Assembly (NCBI GenBank): GCA_964545205.1
Contig: CAZJFH010000002.1
Coordinates: 71,216 to 135,215 of the forward strand
Direction: 5' to 3'
Length of the DNA stretch: 64,000 nucleotides
Origin: CAZJFH01 sp964545205
Lineage (GTDB): Bacteria > Pseudomonadota > Alphaproteobacteria > Rhodospirillales > Magnetospirillaceae
The stretch's first letter is position 1; every line of letters starts with the position of its first letter. The position numbers and the translations under genes were made by a program. Positions 7,708 through 16,013 of the stretch are shown one piece after another. Below the pieces are notes generated by a model. The model was not told the origin of the DNA. It saw nothing but the letters and a program-made list of their open reading frames with translations, and did not search any database.

Positions 7708-9792
7708 TCAGAACCGCACCGAATAGGTGGCGGCGATGGTCGTGCCTGGCGCCTGGACATTGGTGATCTGGTAGTTGTACGCCTGGTTGAGCAGGGTCAT
7801 GTAGTCGTTGTTGAACAGGTTCTCGATGCCGACCTGGAGTTCGCCGGGACCGACGTCGAAGGTGCTGTAGAGGTCGAACACCATATACTCGTCGATGTCG
7901 CCGCCGCCGAATTGCGTGCTGTCGGGATTGCGGGAGCCGGAGTACAGGCCCGACAGCCGGGCGCTCCACCACTCGGTGACGTCGTATTCCGCGAAGGCGG
8001 TGACCTTCAGGGGCGGAATGCGCGTCGACGGCAGGTCCTCGTCGTAATCCCCGTCGTTGTCCAGATCGATCTTGCCTTTCATCCAGGTCACGGTGCCGCC
8101 GAGGGTCAGGCGGTCGTTCGGACGGACGTTCAGCGCGCCTTCGACGCCGTAGATGCGTTCGGGCCGCGTCAGGATGCGCAGGTTCGTGCGGTCGTAGGTG
8201 ACGCCGTTGTCGGACTTGCTCAAGAATCCGGCCAGGGACCCGTCCCAGCGCTTGTAGGTTCCGCGCAGGCCGATCTCGTAGTTGTCGCTCTTCTCGGCTT
8301 CCGTCGCCGCCTGCTCGGCGCGCGTGAAGTTGCCTTCGCGCAGGATGCGGCCCAGCTCGGTGATGGTGAAGCCTTGCGACCAGCCGCCGAAGAGCTCCGC
8401 CTCGTCGCTGAGATAGACCGCGCCGGTAAGGTTGAACAACGTCTCCTGGAAACCGAGCTCGCCGCCCTGCACCACCGTGGCGGCGTTCTGGTTGAAGGTG
8501 CTGACGTCGACCGTGATGTCCTCGTAGCGCATGCCGCCGGCGATCTTGCCGTATTCCAGGATCGGGACCTCGATCTGGCCGAAGGCCGCGAAGGCGTCCT
8601 GCACGAGATTGGGATTGTAGTCGGGCGTATCGATGAAGGTCTGCTTCGTCTCGTCGCGCAGGTAGTCGGCGCCCCAGACGATGTCGAACGGCAGCGGCCC
8701 GGCCTTCACCGGGGTCGTGATGGTGAGGCGGCCGCCCAGCTTGTCGGACTCGATCATTGACTGGCTGTACGGCGGCAGCTTGCCGTAGACGATGTCGAGA
8801 TCGGTGTAATAGACCTGGGAGGAAATGCTGCTGCCGAACAAGTCGGAATTGCTGTACTCCAGGTTGACGTTCTTGTTCTCGGTGCCCGGCGTCGCGACGT
8901 TGTAGGAGCCCGGCAGGGCCGGCGTCTTGTAGCCCTCTGCGGGGACCGCGAACATCTGGCGCCAGTCGGGCACGAAGGGCAGACGGCCGTAATCCGGGCG
9001 CTGCTCGAGCTCGAACCACAGCCCGCTCAGTTCGAGGCGCTGGGTTTCGGCGAAGGAATAGCCGATCTTGCCGAGGAAGTTGTAGGTCTCGGTGTCCGCC
9101 AGGCCGCCCTGGCCGGCGAAGGGCTCGGCAGTGATCCGGTCGCCGTCGGAATCGAAGAAGCTGTTGCGCTTGATGAAGCTGCCGTCCAGCAGGTAATCGA
9201 CCGCGCCTTCGCTCCCCGACACCTGCAGGCTCGTCGTGCTCTCGAGCGAATCCTCGGGATGCGTCGCCGAGACCTTGAAGCCTTGCGAGGCCTTGACGGT
9301 CATCTCGCCGGCCTCGGGCCGCTTGGTGACGATGTTGACCAGACCGCCGGTGGCGCCGAAGCCGTACATCGAGGTGCCGCCGCGGACGACCTCGATGCGC
9401 TCGATCGACTCGGGGTCGATGGTGTTCAGCGAACGGCGCCCGTCGCGCAGCGGCGTCGACTGGGGCACGCCGTCGATGAGAACCAGGAACGAGCGGCCGC
9501 GGAGCGTCTGGCCGAAATCCGTGGTGGCCTCGGTGCTGGGGCTGAAGCCCGGCACGGTGTGCGACAGGATCTCGCCGACGCTGCGGTCGATCAGCTTGCG
9601 CTCCTCGATCTCCTCGCGGCTGATCACGGTCACGGCGCGGGTGGCTTCGTCCACCGGCGTCTCGACGCGGGTGAGGGACTCGATGAGGATCGGTTCGAGG
9701 CGGACCGCCCCGTCCTCGTTCTTCTCCTGCGCCACGGCCGGACTGGCCAACGCCGCCGCGGCAATGGCCGCGGTAACCACGCTTCGCTTCAT
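7708..9792 (-). CDS. TonB-dependent outer-membrane siderophore receptor
   Basis: 694 residues from ATG 9792 (GAGGGG site), with signal peptide RSVVTAAIAAAALASPAVA. The plug domain is about residues 40-160 (TVISREEIEER, FLVLIDGVPQ, SIERIEVVRGGTSMYGFGAT) and the rest is the 22-strand barrel, ending in a terminal aromatic (YSVRF) as expected for Bam-dependent proteins. There is no STN signalling domain, so it is a pure transporter. It heads the operon with the FhuC/D/B-type ABC genes and has a Fur-like box 95 bases upstream. Its plug and barrel resemble those of the receptor at 16014-18431 (shared VERIEVVRG, GGWSQGF and ITELGR/VTQVGR patterns). Confidence 0.93.
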   Translation of the reverse strand: MKRSVVTAAIAAAALASPAVAQEKNEDGAVRLEPILIESLTRVETPVDEATRAVTVISREEIEERKLIDRSVGEILSHTVPGFSPSTEATTDFGQTLRGRSFLVLIDGVPQSTPLRDGRRSLNTIDPESIERIEVVRGGTSMYGFGATGGLVNIVTKRPEAGEMTVKASQGFKVSATHPEDSLESTTSLQVSGSEGAVDYLLDGSFIKRNSFFDSDGDRITAEPFAGQGGLADTETYNFLGKIGYSFAETQRLELSGLWFELEQRPDYGRLPFVPDWRQMFAVPAEGYKTPALPGSYNVATPGTENKNVNLEYSNSDLFGSSISSQVYYTDLDIVYGKLPPYSQSMIESDKLGGRLTITTPVKAGPLPFDIVWGADYLRDETKQTFIDTPDYNPNLVQDAFAAFGQIEVPILEYGKIAGGMRYEDITVDVSTFNQNAATVVQGGELGFQETLFNLTGAVYLSDEAELFGGWSQGFTITELGRILREGNFTRAEQAATEAEKSDNYEIGLRGTYKRWDGSLAGFLSKSDNGVTYDRTNLRILTRPERIYGVEGALNVRPNDRLTLGGTVTWMKGKIDLDNDGDYDEDLPSTRIPPLKVTAFAEYDVTEWWSARLSGLYSGSRNPDSTQFGGGDIDEYMVFDLYSTFDVGPGELQVGIENLFNNDYMTLLNQAYNYQITNVQAPGTTIAATYSVRF

Positions 9793-9886
9793 TTCGCCCC
9801 TCTTCCACTCAACCCCGCGCCAAGTGCGCGCCCAATTGCGAATGCATCGCATCCGCATGCGGTGGGCAATCTAACCGCGTCGTTGC

Positions 9887-9905
9887 GCGACTGCAAGTCA
9901 TTTGC
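9887..9905. promoter_or_regulatory. Fur-box-like site upstream of TonB receptor
   Basis: GCGACTGCAAGTCATTTGC matches 11 of 19 positions of the E. coli Fur consensus and shares the AGTCATTTGC half with the box at 18464. It lies between the minus-strand receptor (start 9792) and the stop of the upstream binding-protein gene, so this is an internal promoter that can make the receptor-fhuCDB operon independent. Confidence 0.6.
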
Positions 9906-9989
9906 ACATCGGGGTATTCAGGTACGATTTCGGGGTTGTCGCGAGGGACCGGCGGGCGAGCAGCCGCTACGCCAACCGGATCCGCGTCG

Positions 9990-10859
9990 CTACGGACGGG
10001 CTCCGAAGCCGGCGGCCAGCCTGTCCACCAGCCCGGCGACGGCGGCTACGATCTCGGCCGGCGGGCCGCCGTCGAAGCTGTCGAGCACCACCAGGCGGGC
10101 GCCCCCGGCGGCCACGGCGGCGGCGATCTCCGGTGCCGGATCGCGGTGGTGCAGAACGACGGGAACGGCATCGTCCCGCAGGTAGGCCGCCAGTTCCGCC
10201 AGGCGCTCGGGCGTCCAGTCGCGGTCGTCGCGCGGCCAGCGCCCCCGCACATCGAGGCCGAGGTCGGCGACCAGCGGATCGAAGCGGTCGGTGAGCAGGA
10301 CGACGCCGGGATCGGCAATCTCGGCGAAGATGCGCGCCGCCCTGGCCGTCTCGCCGAGCAGGCCGGCCTTGAGCCGGCCGAGATTGGCGTCGATGGTGGC
10401 GGCGGCGGCGGGATAGAGCCGCCGCAGGTCGGCAGCGACGATGTCGGCCATGCGGCCGAGATTGGACAGGCCGAGCCACGGGAACGAAGCGTCGGGCAGG
10501 ACGGCGACGCCGGTCAGGCCGCCGTCCAGCGGCCGTGCGGCATCGATCTCGACCAGACGGATGTTGGCGCGCCGGGCCAACGGATAGAGCGGATCGTCGG
10601 GCCAGACGGAGCGCAAGGTCACAACCGCGTCGGCCCGGGCGGCCGCCTCGCTCAGCCTGCCGGCGCCGCGGCCCGACAGGAACGAATACTGCCGTCCCAT
10701 GGGAATGGCCGCCGGAACCACCACCGCGACCGCGACCGACGAGCCGCCGGTCAGGGCCTGGATGAGCCCGGCGGTCAGCGGATGGCCGGCGAGCACGGTG
10801 TCGGCCCGGGCGCCGAAGGGCAGCAAGGACACGAGAAGAACGATCGCCAGGCGGATCAC
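9990..10859 (-). CDS. Second TroA-like metal ABC binding protein, ligand-poor
   Basis: 289 residues from GTG 10859, overlapping the permease stop as GTGA. Signal peptide LAIVLLVSLLPFGARA. The order of secondary elements follows the ZnuA/TroA family (VLAGHPLTAGLIQALTGG; ADAVVTLRSVW; DPGVVLLTDRFDPLVADLG). However, the region that in classic members holds a His before a YEP motif reads IPMGRQYSFLSGR, and no counterpart of the NPH motif is present. It is thus a degenerate or specialised second binding protein translated after the transporter's permease. It could bind a metallophore complex, or act as a chaperone, rather than a bare ion. Last gene of the PepSY-to-ABC operon. Confidence 0.7.
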   Translation of the reverse strand: MIRLAIVLLVSLLPFGARADTVLAGHPLTAGLIQALTGGSSVAVAVVVPAAIPMGRQYSFLSGRGAGRLSEAAARADAVVTLRSVWPDDPLYPLARRANIRLVEIDAARPLDGGLTGVAVLPDASFPWLGLSNLGRMADIVAADLRRLYPAAAATIDANLGRLKAGLLGETARAARIFAEIADPGVVLLTDRFDPLVADLGLDVRGRWPRDDRDWTPERLAELAAYLRDDAVPVVLHHRDPAPEIAAAVAAGGARLVVLDSFDGGPPAEIVAAVAGLVDRLAAGFGARP

Positions 10860-11746
10860 GCCTCGGCCTCCCTACGCACCAGACGGACCAGGGCGGCGCC
10901 GAGGAACAGCAGGCCGGCCACCAGGATGATGGCGCCGCCCGACGGCACCGGCAGGGACAGCTCGACCGGCAGCACGACCCCGAGCACCGCCGCGACGGTG
11001 GCGAAGGCGACGCTGAGGAAGAAGAAGCCGCGCAGCGAGGATGCGACCACCCGGGCCGCCGCCGCCGGGATCACGAGCAGCGCGCCCACCAGCACCGCGC
11101 CGATGATCTTCACCGAGGCCACGGTAACCACGGTCACCATCACCAGGAACAGATAGTCGAGCGCCTTGACCGGTACGCCGCGCACGCCCGCCAGGGCCGG
11201 ATCGAGGCTGGCCAGCAGCAGCTGATTGAACAGCGGCAGCATCACCAGCGGCACGCCCACGGCCACCGCCAGCAGGACCGCGAGATCGACGTCGTCGACC
11301 GTCAGGACCGAGCCGAACAGCACGTTCTCGAGGATGTGGATGTTGACCCGCGTGGCCAGGAACAGCAGCAGGCTGGCACCCATGGCCAGCGACACCGACA
11401 AGAACACGCCGATCAGCGTGTCCGAGGTCAGGCCGGTACGGTTGCGCATGAAGTTGACCAGCAGGGCGAAGAGCAGGCAGTAGCCGAACAGGCTGCCGTA
11501 GGGGGCGGTATAGGGCTCGCCGACCAGGATGCCGATGGCGACGCCGGTCAGGGCCGCATGCCCCACCGCCTCGGAAAAGAAGGCCAGGCGCTTGATGACC
11601 ACCAGGGTTCCCAGTCCGCCGAGCACCGGGCCGATCATCAGCCCGGCCAGCAGGGCGTTGACCAGGAAACCATGCTCCATGCCGGCGGGCATCAGCCCGG
11701 CGGCGGCCCAGCCCTGGATGGTCGTGCGCAGCGTCTCGAAGCTCAT
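10856..11746 (-). CDS. Zn/Mn-type ABC permease (ABC-3 family)
   Basis: 296 residues from ATG 11746, overlapping the ATPase stop by ATGA. About eight hydrophobic segments; family hallmarks are the N-terminal FLVNALLAGLMIGPVLGGLG, FFSEAVGHAALTGVAIG and the C-terminal half VKIIGAVLVGALLVIPAAAA. This is the cluster A-I (ZnuB, MntB, TroC) inner-membrane channel, distinct from the FecCD permeases elsewhere in the island. It works with the ATPase and binding protein encoded immediately before it. Metal specificity (Zn, Mn or Fe) cannot be told from the permease alone. Confidence 0.92.
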   Translation of the reverse strand: MSFETLRTTIQGWAAAGLMPAGMEHGFLVNALLAGLMIGPVLGGLGTLVVIKRLAFFSEAVGHAALTGVAIGILVGEPYTAPYGSLFGYCLLFALLVNFMRNRTGLTSDTLIGVFLSVSLAMGASLLLFLATRVNIHILENVLFGSVLTVDDVDLAVLLAVAVGVPLVMLPLFNQLLLASLDPALAGVRGVPVKALDYLFLVMVTVVTVASVKIIGAVLVGALLVIPAAAARVVASSLRGFFFLSVAFATVAAVLGVVLPVELSLPVPSGGAIILVAGLLFLGAALVRLVRREAEA

Positions 11747-12471
11747 GACGCCACCCGCAGATCGCGCTGGCGCGGCACCGTCGAGAACAGGTCCAGCACC
11801 CGTTCGGGCGTCAGCGTCTCGCGCGGCGGGCCGTCGAACAGGACGTGCCGGTTCAGCCCGGTAACCCGGCCGGCGAGCCGGCGCACCTGGGCCAGGTCGT
11901 GCTCGACCCACAGCACGGTGGTCCGCCGCGCCGCAAGGTCGCCGAGCAGGCGCTCGAACAGCGCGGCGCCGGTCTCGTCGAGCGCCGTCATCGGCTCGTC
12001 GAGGACCAGCAGGTCTGGGTCCGGCACCAGGGCCTGCGCCAGCAGCACCCGCTGGCGCTCGCCGCCCGACAGCGCGCCGAAGCGGCGGCCGGCCCTGTCG
12101 GCCATGCCGACCCGGTCCAGCGCCTCGGCGTAGCGGCGGCGGTCGCGCCCCGGCCCGAGGAAGGCCGGGCGGCGCCCGCACAGCACCGCCATGAAGTCGA
12201 GCACGGTCATCGGCAGGCCGCGGTCGAGATCGAGCGCCTGCGGCACATAGGCGACGGCGCCGGGGCGCTCGCCCGGCCAGTCCAGGCGGATCGTGCCGCG
12301 ATGGGGAGCCTGACCCAGCACCGCCTTGATCAGCGACGACTTGCCGCCGCCATTGGGACCGACCACGGCATGGACGGCACCGGGCGCCACGCGCAGGGAC
12401 ACGCGCTCGAGCACCTGGGTGCGGCCGAGGACGAGGTCGACCTGGTCGAACAGGACCGCCGGGCCGTTCAT
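11743..12471 (-). CDS. Zn/Mn-type ABC transporter ATPase
   Basis: 242 residues, ATG 12471 overlapping the preceding stop. Walker A is GPNGGGKSS, Q-loop VAYVPQ, signature LSGGERQR, Walker B LLVLDEP and switch His WVEHDLA, all intact. The sequence is closest in style to ZnuC/MntB ATPases of the cluster A-I metal transporters. It energises uptake through the permease encoded next. Four-base stop/start overlaps on both sides imply translational coupling and near-equal expression with its partners. Confidence 0.92.
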   Translation of the reverse strand: MNGPAVLFDQVDLVLGRTQVLERVSLRVAPGAVHAVVGPNGGGKSSLIKAVLGQAPHRGTIRLDWPGERPGAVAYVPQALDLDRGLPMTVLDFMAVLCGRRPAFLGPGRDRRRYAEALDRVGMADRAGRRFGALSGGERQRVLLAQALVPDPDLLVLDEPMTALDETGAALFERLLGDLAARRTTVLWVEHDLAQVRRLAGRVTGLNRHVLFDGPPRETLTPERVLDLFSTVPRQRDLRVAS

Positions 12472-13367
12472 CCCTCGGCCTCCAGCATGGCGGTGACCAG
12501 GGTGTCGAGGTTGCGCGTCATCTCGCGCTCGAACAGGTCGGCGGCGTAGGCGCCGTGCGAGATGTGCGAGAACGCGTAGAGCCGGATGCCGGTCTCGCGG
12601 CGGATGGTCTCGACATAGGCGCTGGGGAAGTCGAGCTCGGAGAACACCACCTGGACCTCAAGCCGGCGCAGCCTGTCGATGGTCTCGGCGAGCTGGCCCG
12701 GGCTGGGTTCGATGCCGTGCGACGGCTCGACCACCGCCGCGACTTCGAGGCCGAATTCGCGCAGCAGGTAATCGTAGGCGCCGTGAATGGTCGCGACCCG
12801 CAGCCGCAGGTCCTCCGCGCCGGCGAGCCGCGACAGGGCGTCGGCGCGCATCCGGCGCAGCCGCCGCGCGTAAGCCCGGGCGTTGGCGGCGAAGGTCCCG
12901 CCGTGTTCGGGCAACATCCGGCCCAGTTCGCGGGCGATGGTGTGAACCTGCTGCGTCGCCCCGGTGATCGACAGGAAGGTGTGCGGGTTGACCACCTTGC
13001 CGGCCCGCTGCAGGGCCCCGCCCGCGGGCAGCAGCGGCACGTCGGCATTGGCCTCGACGACGGGAATGCCGGGCTTGGCCGAGGCGGCGATCATGCGCTC
13101 GGCGAAGTCGTCGTGGCCGATGCCGTTGAGCACCATGACGTCCAATGTGCCGATGCGCGCGATGTCGTCGGGGCGCGGCTCGTAGGCGTGGGGATTGAAG
13201 CCGGCCGGCATCACCGGCACGACCTCGACGGCCGGGCCGACGATGTTGGCGACGAAACTGTAATAGGGATGAAGGGTGACGCCGATGCGCGGGCGGGCCG
13301 CGGCCCGGACCGGTCCGGCCACGGCGGCGGCGGCCGCGAGCGCCAGGAAGGTGCGACGGTCGATCAT
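12468..13367 (-). CDS. Zn/Mn-type ABC periplasmic metal-binding protein (cluster A-I)
   Basis: 299 residues from ATG 13367. The N-terminus carries a twin-arginine-like signal (MIDRRTFLALAAAAAVAG). The TroA-fold metal ligands are recognisable: His60 in FNPHAYEPRPDDI, His129 in VVNPHTFLSI, a His in ATIHGAYDYLL near residue 200, and an acidic residue in FSELDF near residue 256. No long His-rich loop as in ZnuA is present, which fits Mn/Fe or low-affinity Zn proteins better than classic ZnuA. Export by Tat would allow loading of the metal before folding control, as in MncA-like proteins; this is inference. Confidence 0.9.
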   Translation of the reverse strand: MIDRRTFLALAAAAAVAGPVRAAARPRIGVTLHPYYSFVANIVGPAVEVVPVMPAGFNPHAYEPRPDDIARIGTLDVMVLNGIGHDDFAERMIAASAKPGIPVVEANADVPLLPAGGALQRAGKVVNPHTFLSITGATQQVHTIARELGRMLPEHGGTFAANARAYARRLRRMRADALSRLAGAEDLRLRVATIHGAYDYLLREFGLEVAAVVEPSHGIEPSPGQLAETIDRLRRLEVQVVFSELDFPSAYVETIRRETGIRLYAFSHISHGAYAADLFEREMTRNLDTLVTAMLEAEG

Positions 13368-13918
13368 CGTGTCACCCCGGTGGTGAAGGTGGAGGTCACG
13401 CGCCGCCAGCCGGCGGCGATCAGCGCCGTCTCGTCGACGGAATCGACGGCCGCGGCGGCCCGGTGCAGCCATACCAACGGCGGGTGGTCGGGCTCGGTCA
13501 CCAGCAGGAACGACCCGGCCACCGCGGGATCGGCGCTGAGCCCGAGATACGCGGCCGTGGCGCCGGCCCGCCACTCCGTCCAATTCAGCGCGCCGCGATT
13601 GCGCCAGGCCGGATCGCGGACGAACGGCGTCAGCCCTTCGGCGGCCAGTGCATCCAGGCCGGGCGCGGCGCCGTCGGCGCTGCGCAACGCGGCGATCTCC
13701 TCGGCGGCGACCAGCAGGTCGGCGAACAGGCCCTGTTCGGCAGGGGTCAGGCCAGTGCGGGAGTCGATGTGGTGCGCGGGCGACGGCGCATGCTCGGCAG
13801 GCGGCGGGTGCCTCAGGTTCACCGCGACGGCGGCACCGGCTAGGATCAGCGCCGTCGCCAGCAGCACCCAGGCCGCTTCGCGCTCCGCTCCCGACGGTCG
13901 GACGATCTGCTGCACCAT
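13364..13918 (-). CDS. DUF6162-like membrane-anchored periplasmic protein
   Basis: 184 residues from ATG 13918. One transmembrane segment near residues 17-35 (AWVLLATALILAGAAVAV), then a His-rich linker (LRHPPPAEHAPSPAHHIDS) and a soluble periplasmic domain. Its stop overlaps the start of the metal-binding protein by ATGA. I recall this family (DUF6162) only from metal-uptake gene clusters; its function is not established. The His cluster just outside the membrane could hand metal between binding proteins. Confidence concerns the gene and its topology rather than a function. Confidence 0.7.
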   Translation of the reverse strand: MVQQIVRPSGAEREAAWVLLATALILAGAAVAVNLRHPPPAEHAPSPAHHIDSRTGLTPAEQGLFADLLVAAEEIAALRSADGAAPGLDALAAEGLTPFVRDPAWRNRGALNWTEWRAGATAAYLGLSADPAVAGSFLLVTEPDHPPLVWLHRAAAAVDSVDETALIAAGWRRVTSTFTTGVTR

Positions 13919-13928
13919 CGCTCAGCCC

Positions 13929-14237
13929 TCAGTGGATCGCGACATGGTCGATCTCGACCACATGGCCGGGGCCGGCGTCGAACAGCAGGTAGAACTCGCC
14001 GTCCGGACGGGGGAACTCGAAGGCCGACGCCGCGTCGCTCTTGCCGGTTGCGATCACCTGCTCGTCGTAGCCGATCACCTCGAACGGCACGCCGGCCGCC
14101 GAAGTGCCGTCGGAGAAGCCGCCGACGCAGCGCACGGTGGCGCCGTCCTTCATCGCGCAATTGCAGAACGGGTAATGGGCGAAGGCGGCTCCGGGCAGGA
14201 GGACCGCCAGGACCAGACCAGGCAGCGCTCGCTTCAT
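13929..14237 (-). CDS. Small exported protein with a Cys/His N-terminus, unknown function
   Basis: 102 residues from ATG 14237, overlapping the previous stop by ATGA. Signal peptide ALPGLVLAVLLPGAAFA is predicted to be cut just before HYPFCNCAMKDG, leaving a mature N-terminal His and Cys-x-Cys, with a third Cys in VRCVGG. The remainder looks like a single Ig-like beta-sandwich (PFEVIGYDEQVIATGKSD; GEFYLLFDAGPGHVVEID). The fold recalls small accessory periplasmic proteins of nickel or cobalt uptake, but I cannot name a family. Its position inside the metal operon suggests metal binding or delivery. Confidence 0.75.
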   Translation of the reverse strand: MKRALPGLVLAVLLPGAAFAHYPFCNCAMKDGATVRCVGGFSDGTSAAGVPFEVIGYDEQVIATGKSDAASAFEFPRPDGEFYLLFDAGPGHVVEIDHVAIH

Positions 14238-14728
14238 CGCGCCGCCGCCGTCCGGATCGGGGGCGCAGGCAGCGTGGCGAGGGCCTCGCCCAGCGACCAC
14301 GAGACCTGATGCACCTCGCCGGTCCAGGTCTCGATTGTCAGCCACAGCTGGTCTTCGGGACCGAAGGTCGCGGGGAACGGCACATGCGCGTGCAGGCGGT
14401 AGGGATTGCCGTGCAGGATGGCGCCCGCCGCCTTCAGGTTGCGCGGCTTGCCGACCTTGAGATAGGCCGCCTTGGTCGCCTTGGCCGCGGCCGGCGACAG
14501 GATGAGGTTGTAGTCCTTGATCCAGCGGCCGTAGGGATCCAGCCTGGGCGGGATGGCGCGCACCTCGCCCAAGGTGACCGTGTAGGGGCCGACCGGCCGC
14601 GGCTCCAGCACCCGCTCGCCCATGTTCGCCCAGTGCGCGCCGCTGACATAGCCGGGGCCGTACCAGACCGAGGCCAGCAGGACCAGGCCGGAGAGATGAA
14701 ACTTCCATCGGTTCCAGGCGGATCGCAT
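14234..14728 (-). CDS. Exported protein of unknown function in metal-uptake operon
   Basis: 164 residues from ATG 14728. An N-terminal hydrophobic segment (FHLSGLVLLASVWYGPGYVSG) is either an uncleaved anchor or a signal. The soluble part contains VGPYTVTLGEVRAIPPRL and a conserved-looking GNPYRLHAHVPFPATFG with two His, then TIETWTGEVHQVSWSLGEAL. I do not recognise the family. It lies 10 bases after the PepSY gene and overlaps the next one, so it belongs to the same transcript. A periplasmic partner of the PepSY protein or the metal-binding protein is the simplest guess. Confidence 0.75.
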   Translation of the reverse strand: MRSAWNRWKFHLSGLVLLASVWYGPGYVSGAHWANMGERVLEPRPVGPYTVTLGEVRAIPPRLDPYGRWIKDYNLILSPAAAKATKAAYLKVGKPRNLKAAGAILHGNPYRLHAHVPFPATFGPEDQLWLTIETWTGEVHQVSWSLGEALATLPAPPIRTAAAR

Positions 14729-14738
14729 TCCGCTTCTC

Positions 14739-15914
14739 CTATTCCGCCGCCGCGCCGGCGGGCGCCATGTCGGCGCGCACCGCCCGCACCGTCGCCTGGG
14801 CGGTACGTTTGGTCCAGATGACGATGCCGCTGAACACCAGCGCCGAGAGCGCCGCGCCGAACACGAACCAGATCAGCTTGGTGACCAGCCCGCCGAAATT
14901 GCCGAAATGCAGCGCCGGCAGGATGCGCGAGGTGACCTGGAGCGCCGTCATCTCGCCGGGCAGGATGGTGCCTCCGACCCTGTCGGTATAGGGATTGACG
15001 AAGACCCGGCGGCCGTACTTGCCGAACAGCGACAGGCCCGTGTCGCCGAGCAGCATGGTGTGGTTGTAGGCGCTGTTGGGCAGGACGACGTAATGAGGGC
15101 GGAAGTCGGGCACGGCCGTCCGCGCCGCCGCCACCGCCCGGTCGAGATCGGGGACGAGGCGGCGGGCATCGGCCGCGGGCGGCGGGACGTCTTCGCGGGC
15201 GACCAGCGGCGGATCAGGAAAGATCTTGTAGCCCGCGGTGTAGATGAGGTTGACGACCAGGAACCAGCCGCCGCTGACGGCGATGATCAGCGTGAACCAC
15301 AGGGCCCACATCGCGGCGAGGCGATGGAAATCGCCCCAGAATGCCCGGGCGCCATTCCGCAGCCGCAGGCGCGGCTGGGTGAAGGCCTTCCAGAACTTCT
15401 TGTAGACCACCAGCCCGGTGACGATCGAACCGGCCATAAAGAAGCCGAGCGCGGTGACGATGTACCAGCCGAGGTTGATGGTCCCGGTCCACGGGAACAG
15501 CAGCCAGGAATGCAGCCCGAACAGGAATCCGGTGAAGCCCGGCCCCTCGGTCAGGCCCTGCACCGCGCCGGTATAGGGGTTGACGTGGGCGCGGGCGAAG
15601 GGCGCCTCGGGCAGCGCCACCGTGACCTCATGCGCGAGGTAGGGTTCCAGGACACGGATCCGGGTGACGATGCCCTCGGGATAGGCCTGATTGACCGCGG
15701 CGACGATCTCGTTCAGCGGCTTGGGCGCCGAGCCGTCGGGGTTGGCCGCCCGCACCGTCGGATCGACCAGCCACTGCAGCTCGTGCGCCACGGTCAGCAG
15801 CGTGCCGGTGACGCAGATGACGAACAGCAGCAGCCAGATCGGCAAAGCGAACCAGCCGTGGACCACCAGCCATAGCCGGCCCCTGCCGCCTTTCGCCCTT
15901 CCTCCCGTTGCCAT
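14739..15914 (-). CDS. PepSY-associated TM helix protein (PiuB-like)
   Basis: 391 residues from ATG 15914; an in-frame TTG at 15944 is possible but has no better ribosome site. Four transmembrane segments: residues about 18-40, 140-165, 195-220 and 350-375. A periplasmic PepSY-like loop (HVNPYTGAVQG) lies between the first pair, and a second (VFVNPYTDRVGG) before the last helix. Members such as PiuB/FsqB act in the inner membrane on siderophores or reduce ferric complexes during iron uptake; conserved His in LHSWLLFPW, DFHRLAAMWALWF and LHFGNFGG may bind heme. It follows its TonB receptor by 99 bases and leads the rest of the metal operon. Confidence 0.88.
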   Translation of the reverse strand: MATGGRAKGGRGRLWLVVHGWFALPIWLLLFVICVTGTLLTVAHELQWLVDPTVRAANPDGSAPKPLNEIVAAVNQAYPEGIVTRIRVLEPYLAHEVTVALPEAPFARAHVNPYTGAVQGLTEGPGFTGFLFGLHSWLLFPWTGTINLGWYIVTALGFFMAGSIVTGLVVYKKFWKAFTQPRLRLRNGARAFWGDFHRLAAMWALWFTLIIAVSGGWFLVVNLIYTAGYKIFPDPPLVAREDVPPPAADARRLVPDLDRAVAAARTAVPDFRPHYVVLPNSAYNHTMLLGDTGLSLFGKYGRRVFVNPYTDRVGGTILPGEMTALQVTSRILPALHFGNFGGLVTKLIWFVFGAALSALVFSGIVIWTKRTAQATVRAVRADMAPAGAAAE

Positions 15915-16013
15915 ACTTCCACGACTCCGATCCTTGGCCCTCAAACCAGATGACGAGTCAGAGGGCGGCGCTTTTCAGGATTTTTTGCGACTGGGAACGA
16001 TTTGCAGCTTAGC

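Noticed and set aside
15950..15966. GATGACGAGTCAGAG before the PepSY gene as another Fur box.
   Set aside because: It shares only TGACGAGTCA and lacks the outer CATTTGC-type arms; PepSY is probably read from the receptor promoter.
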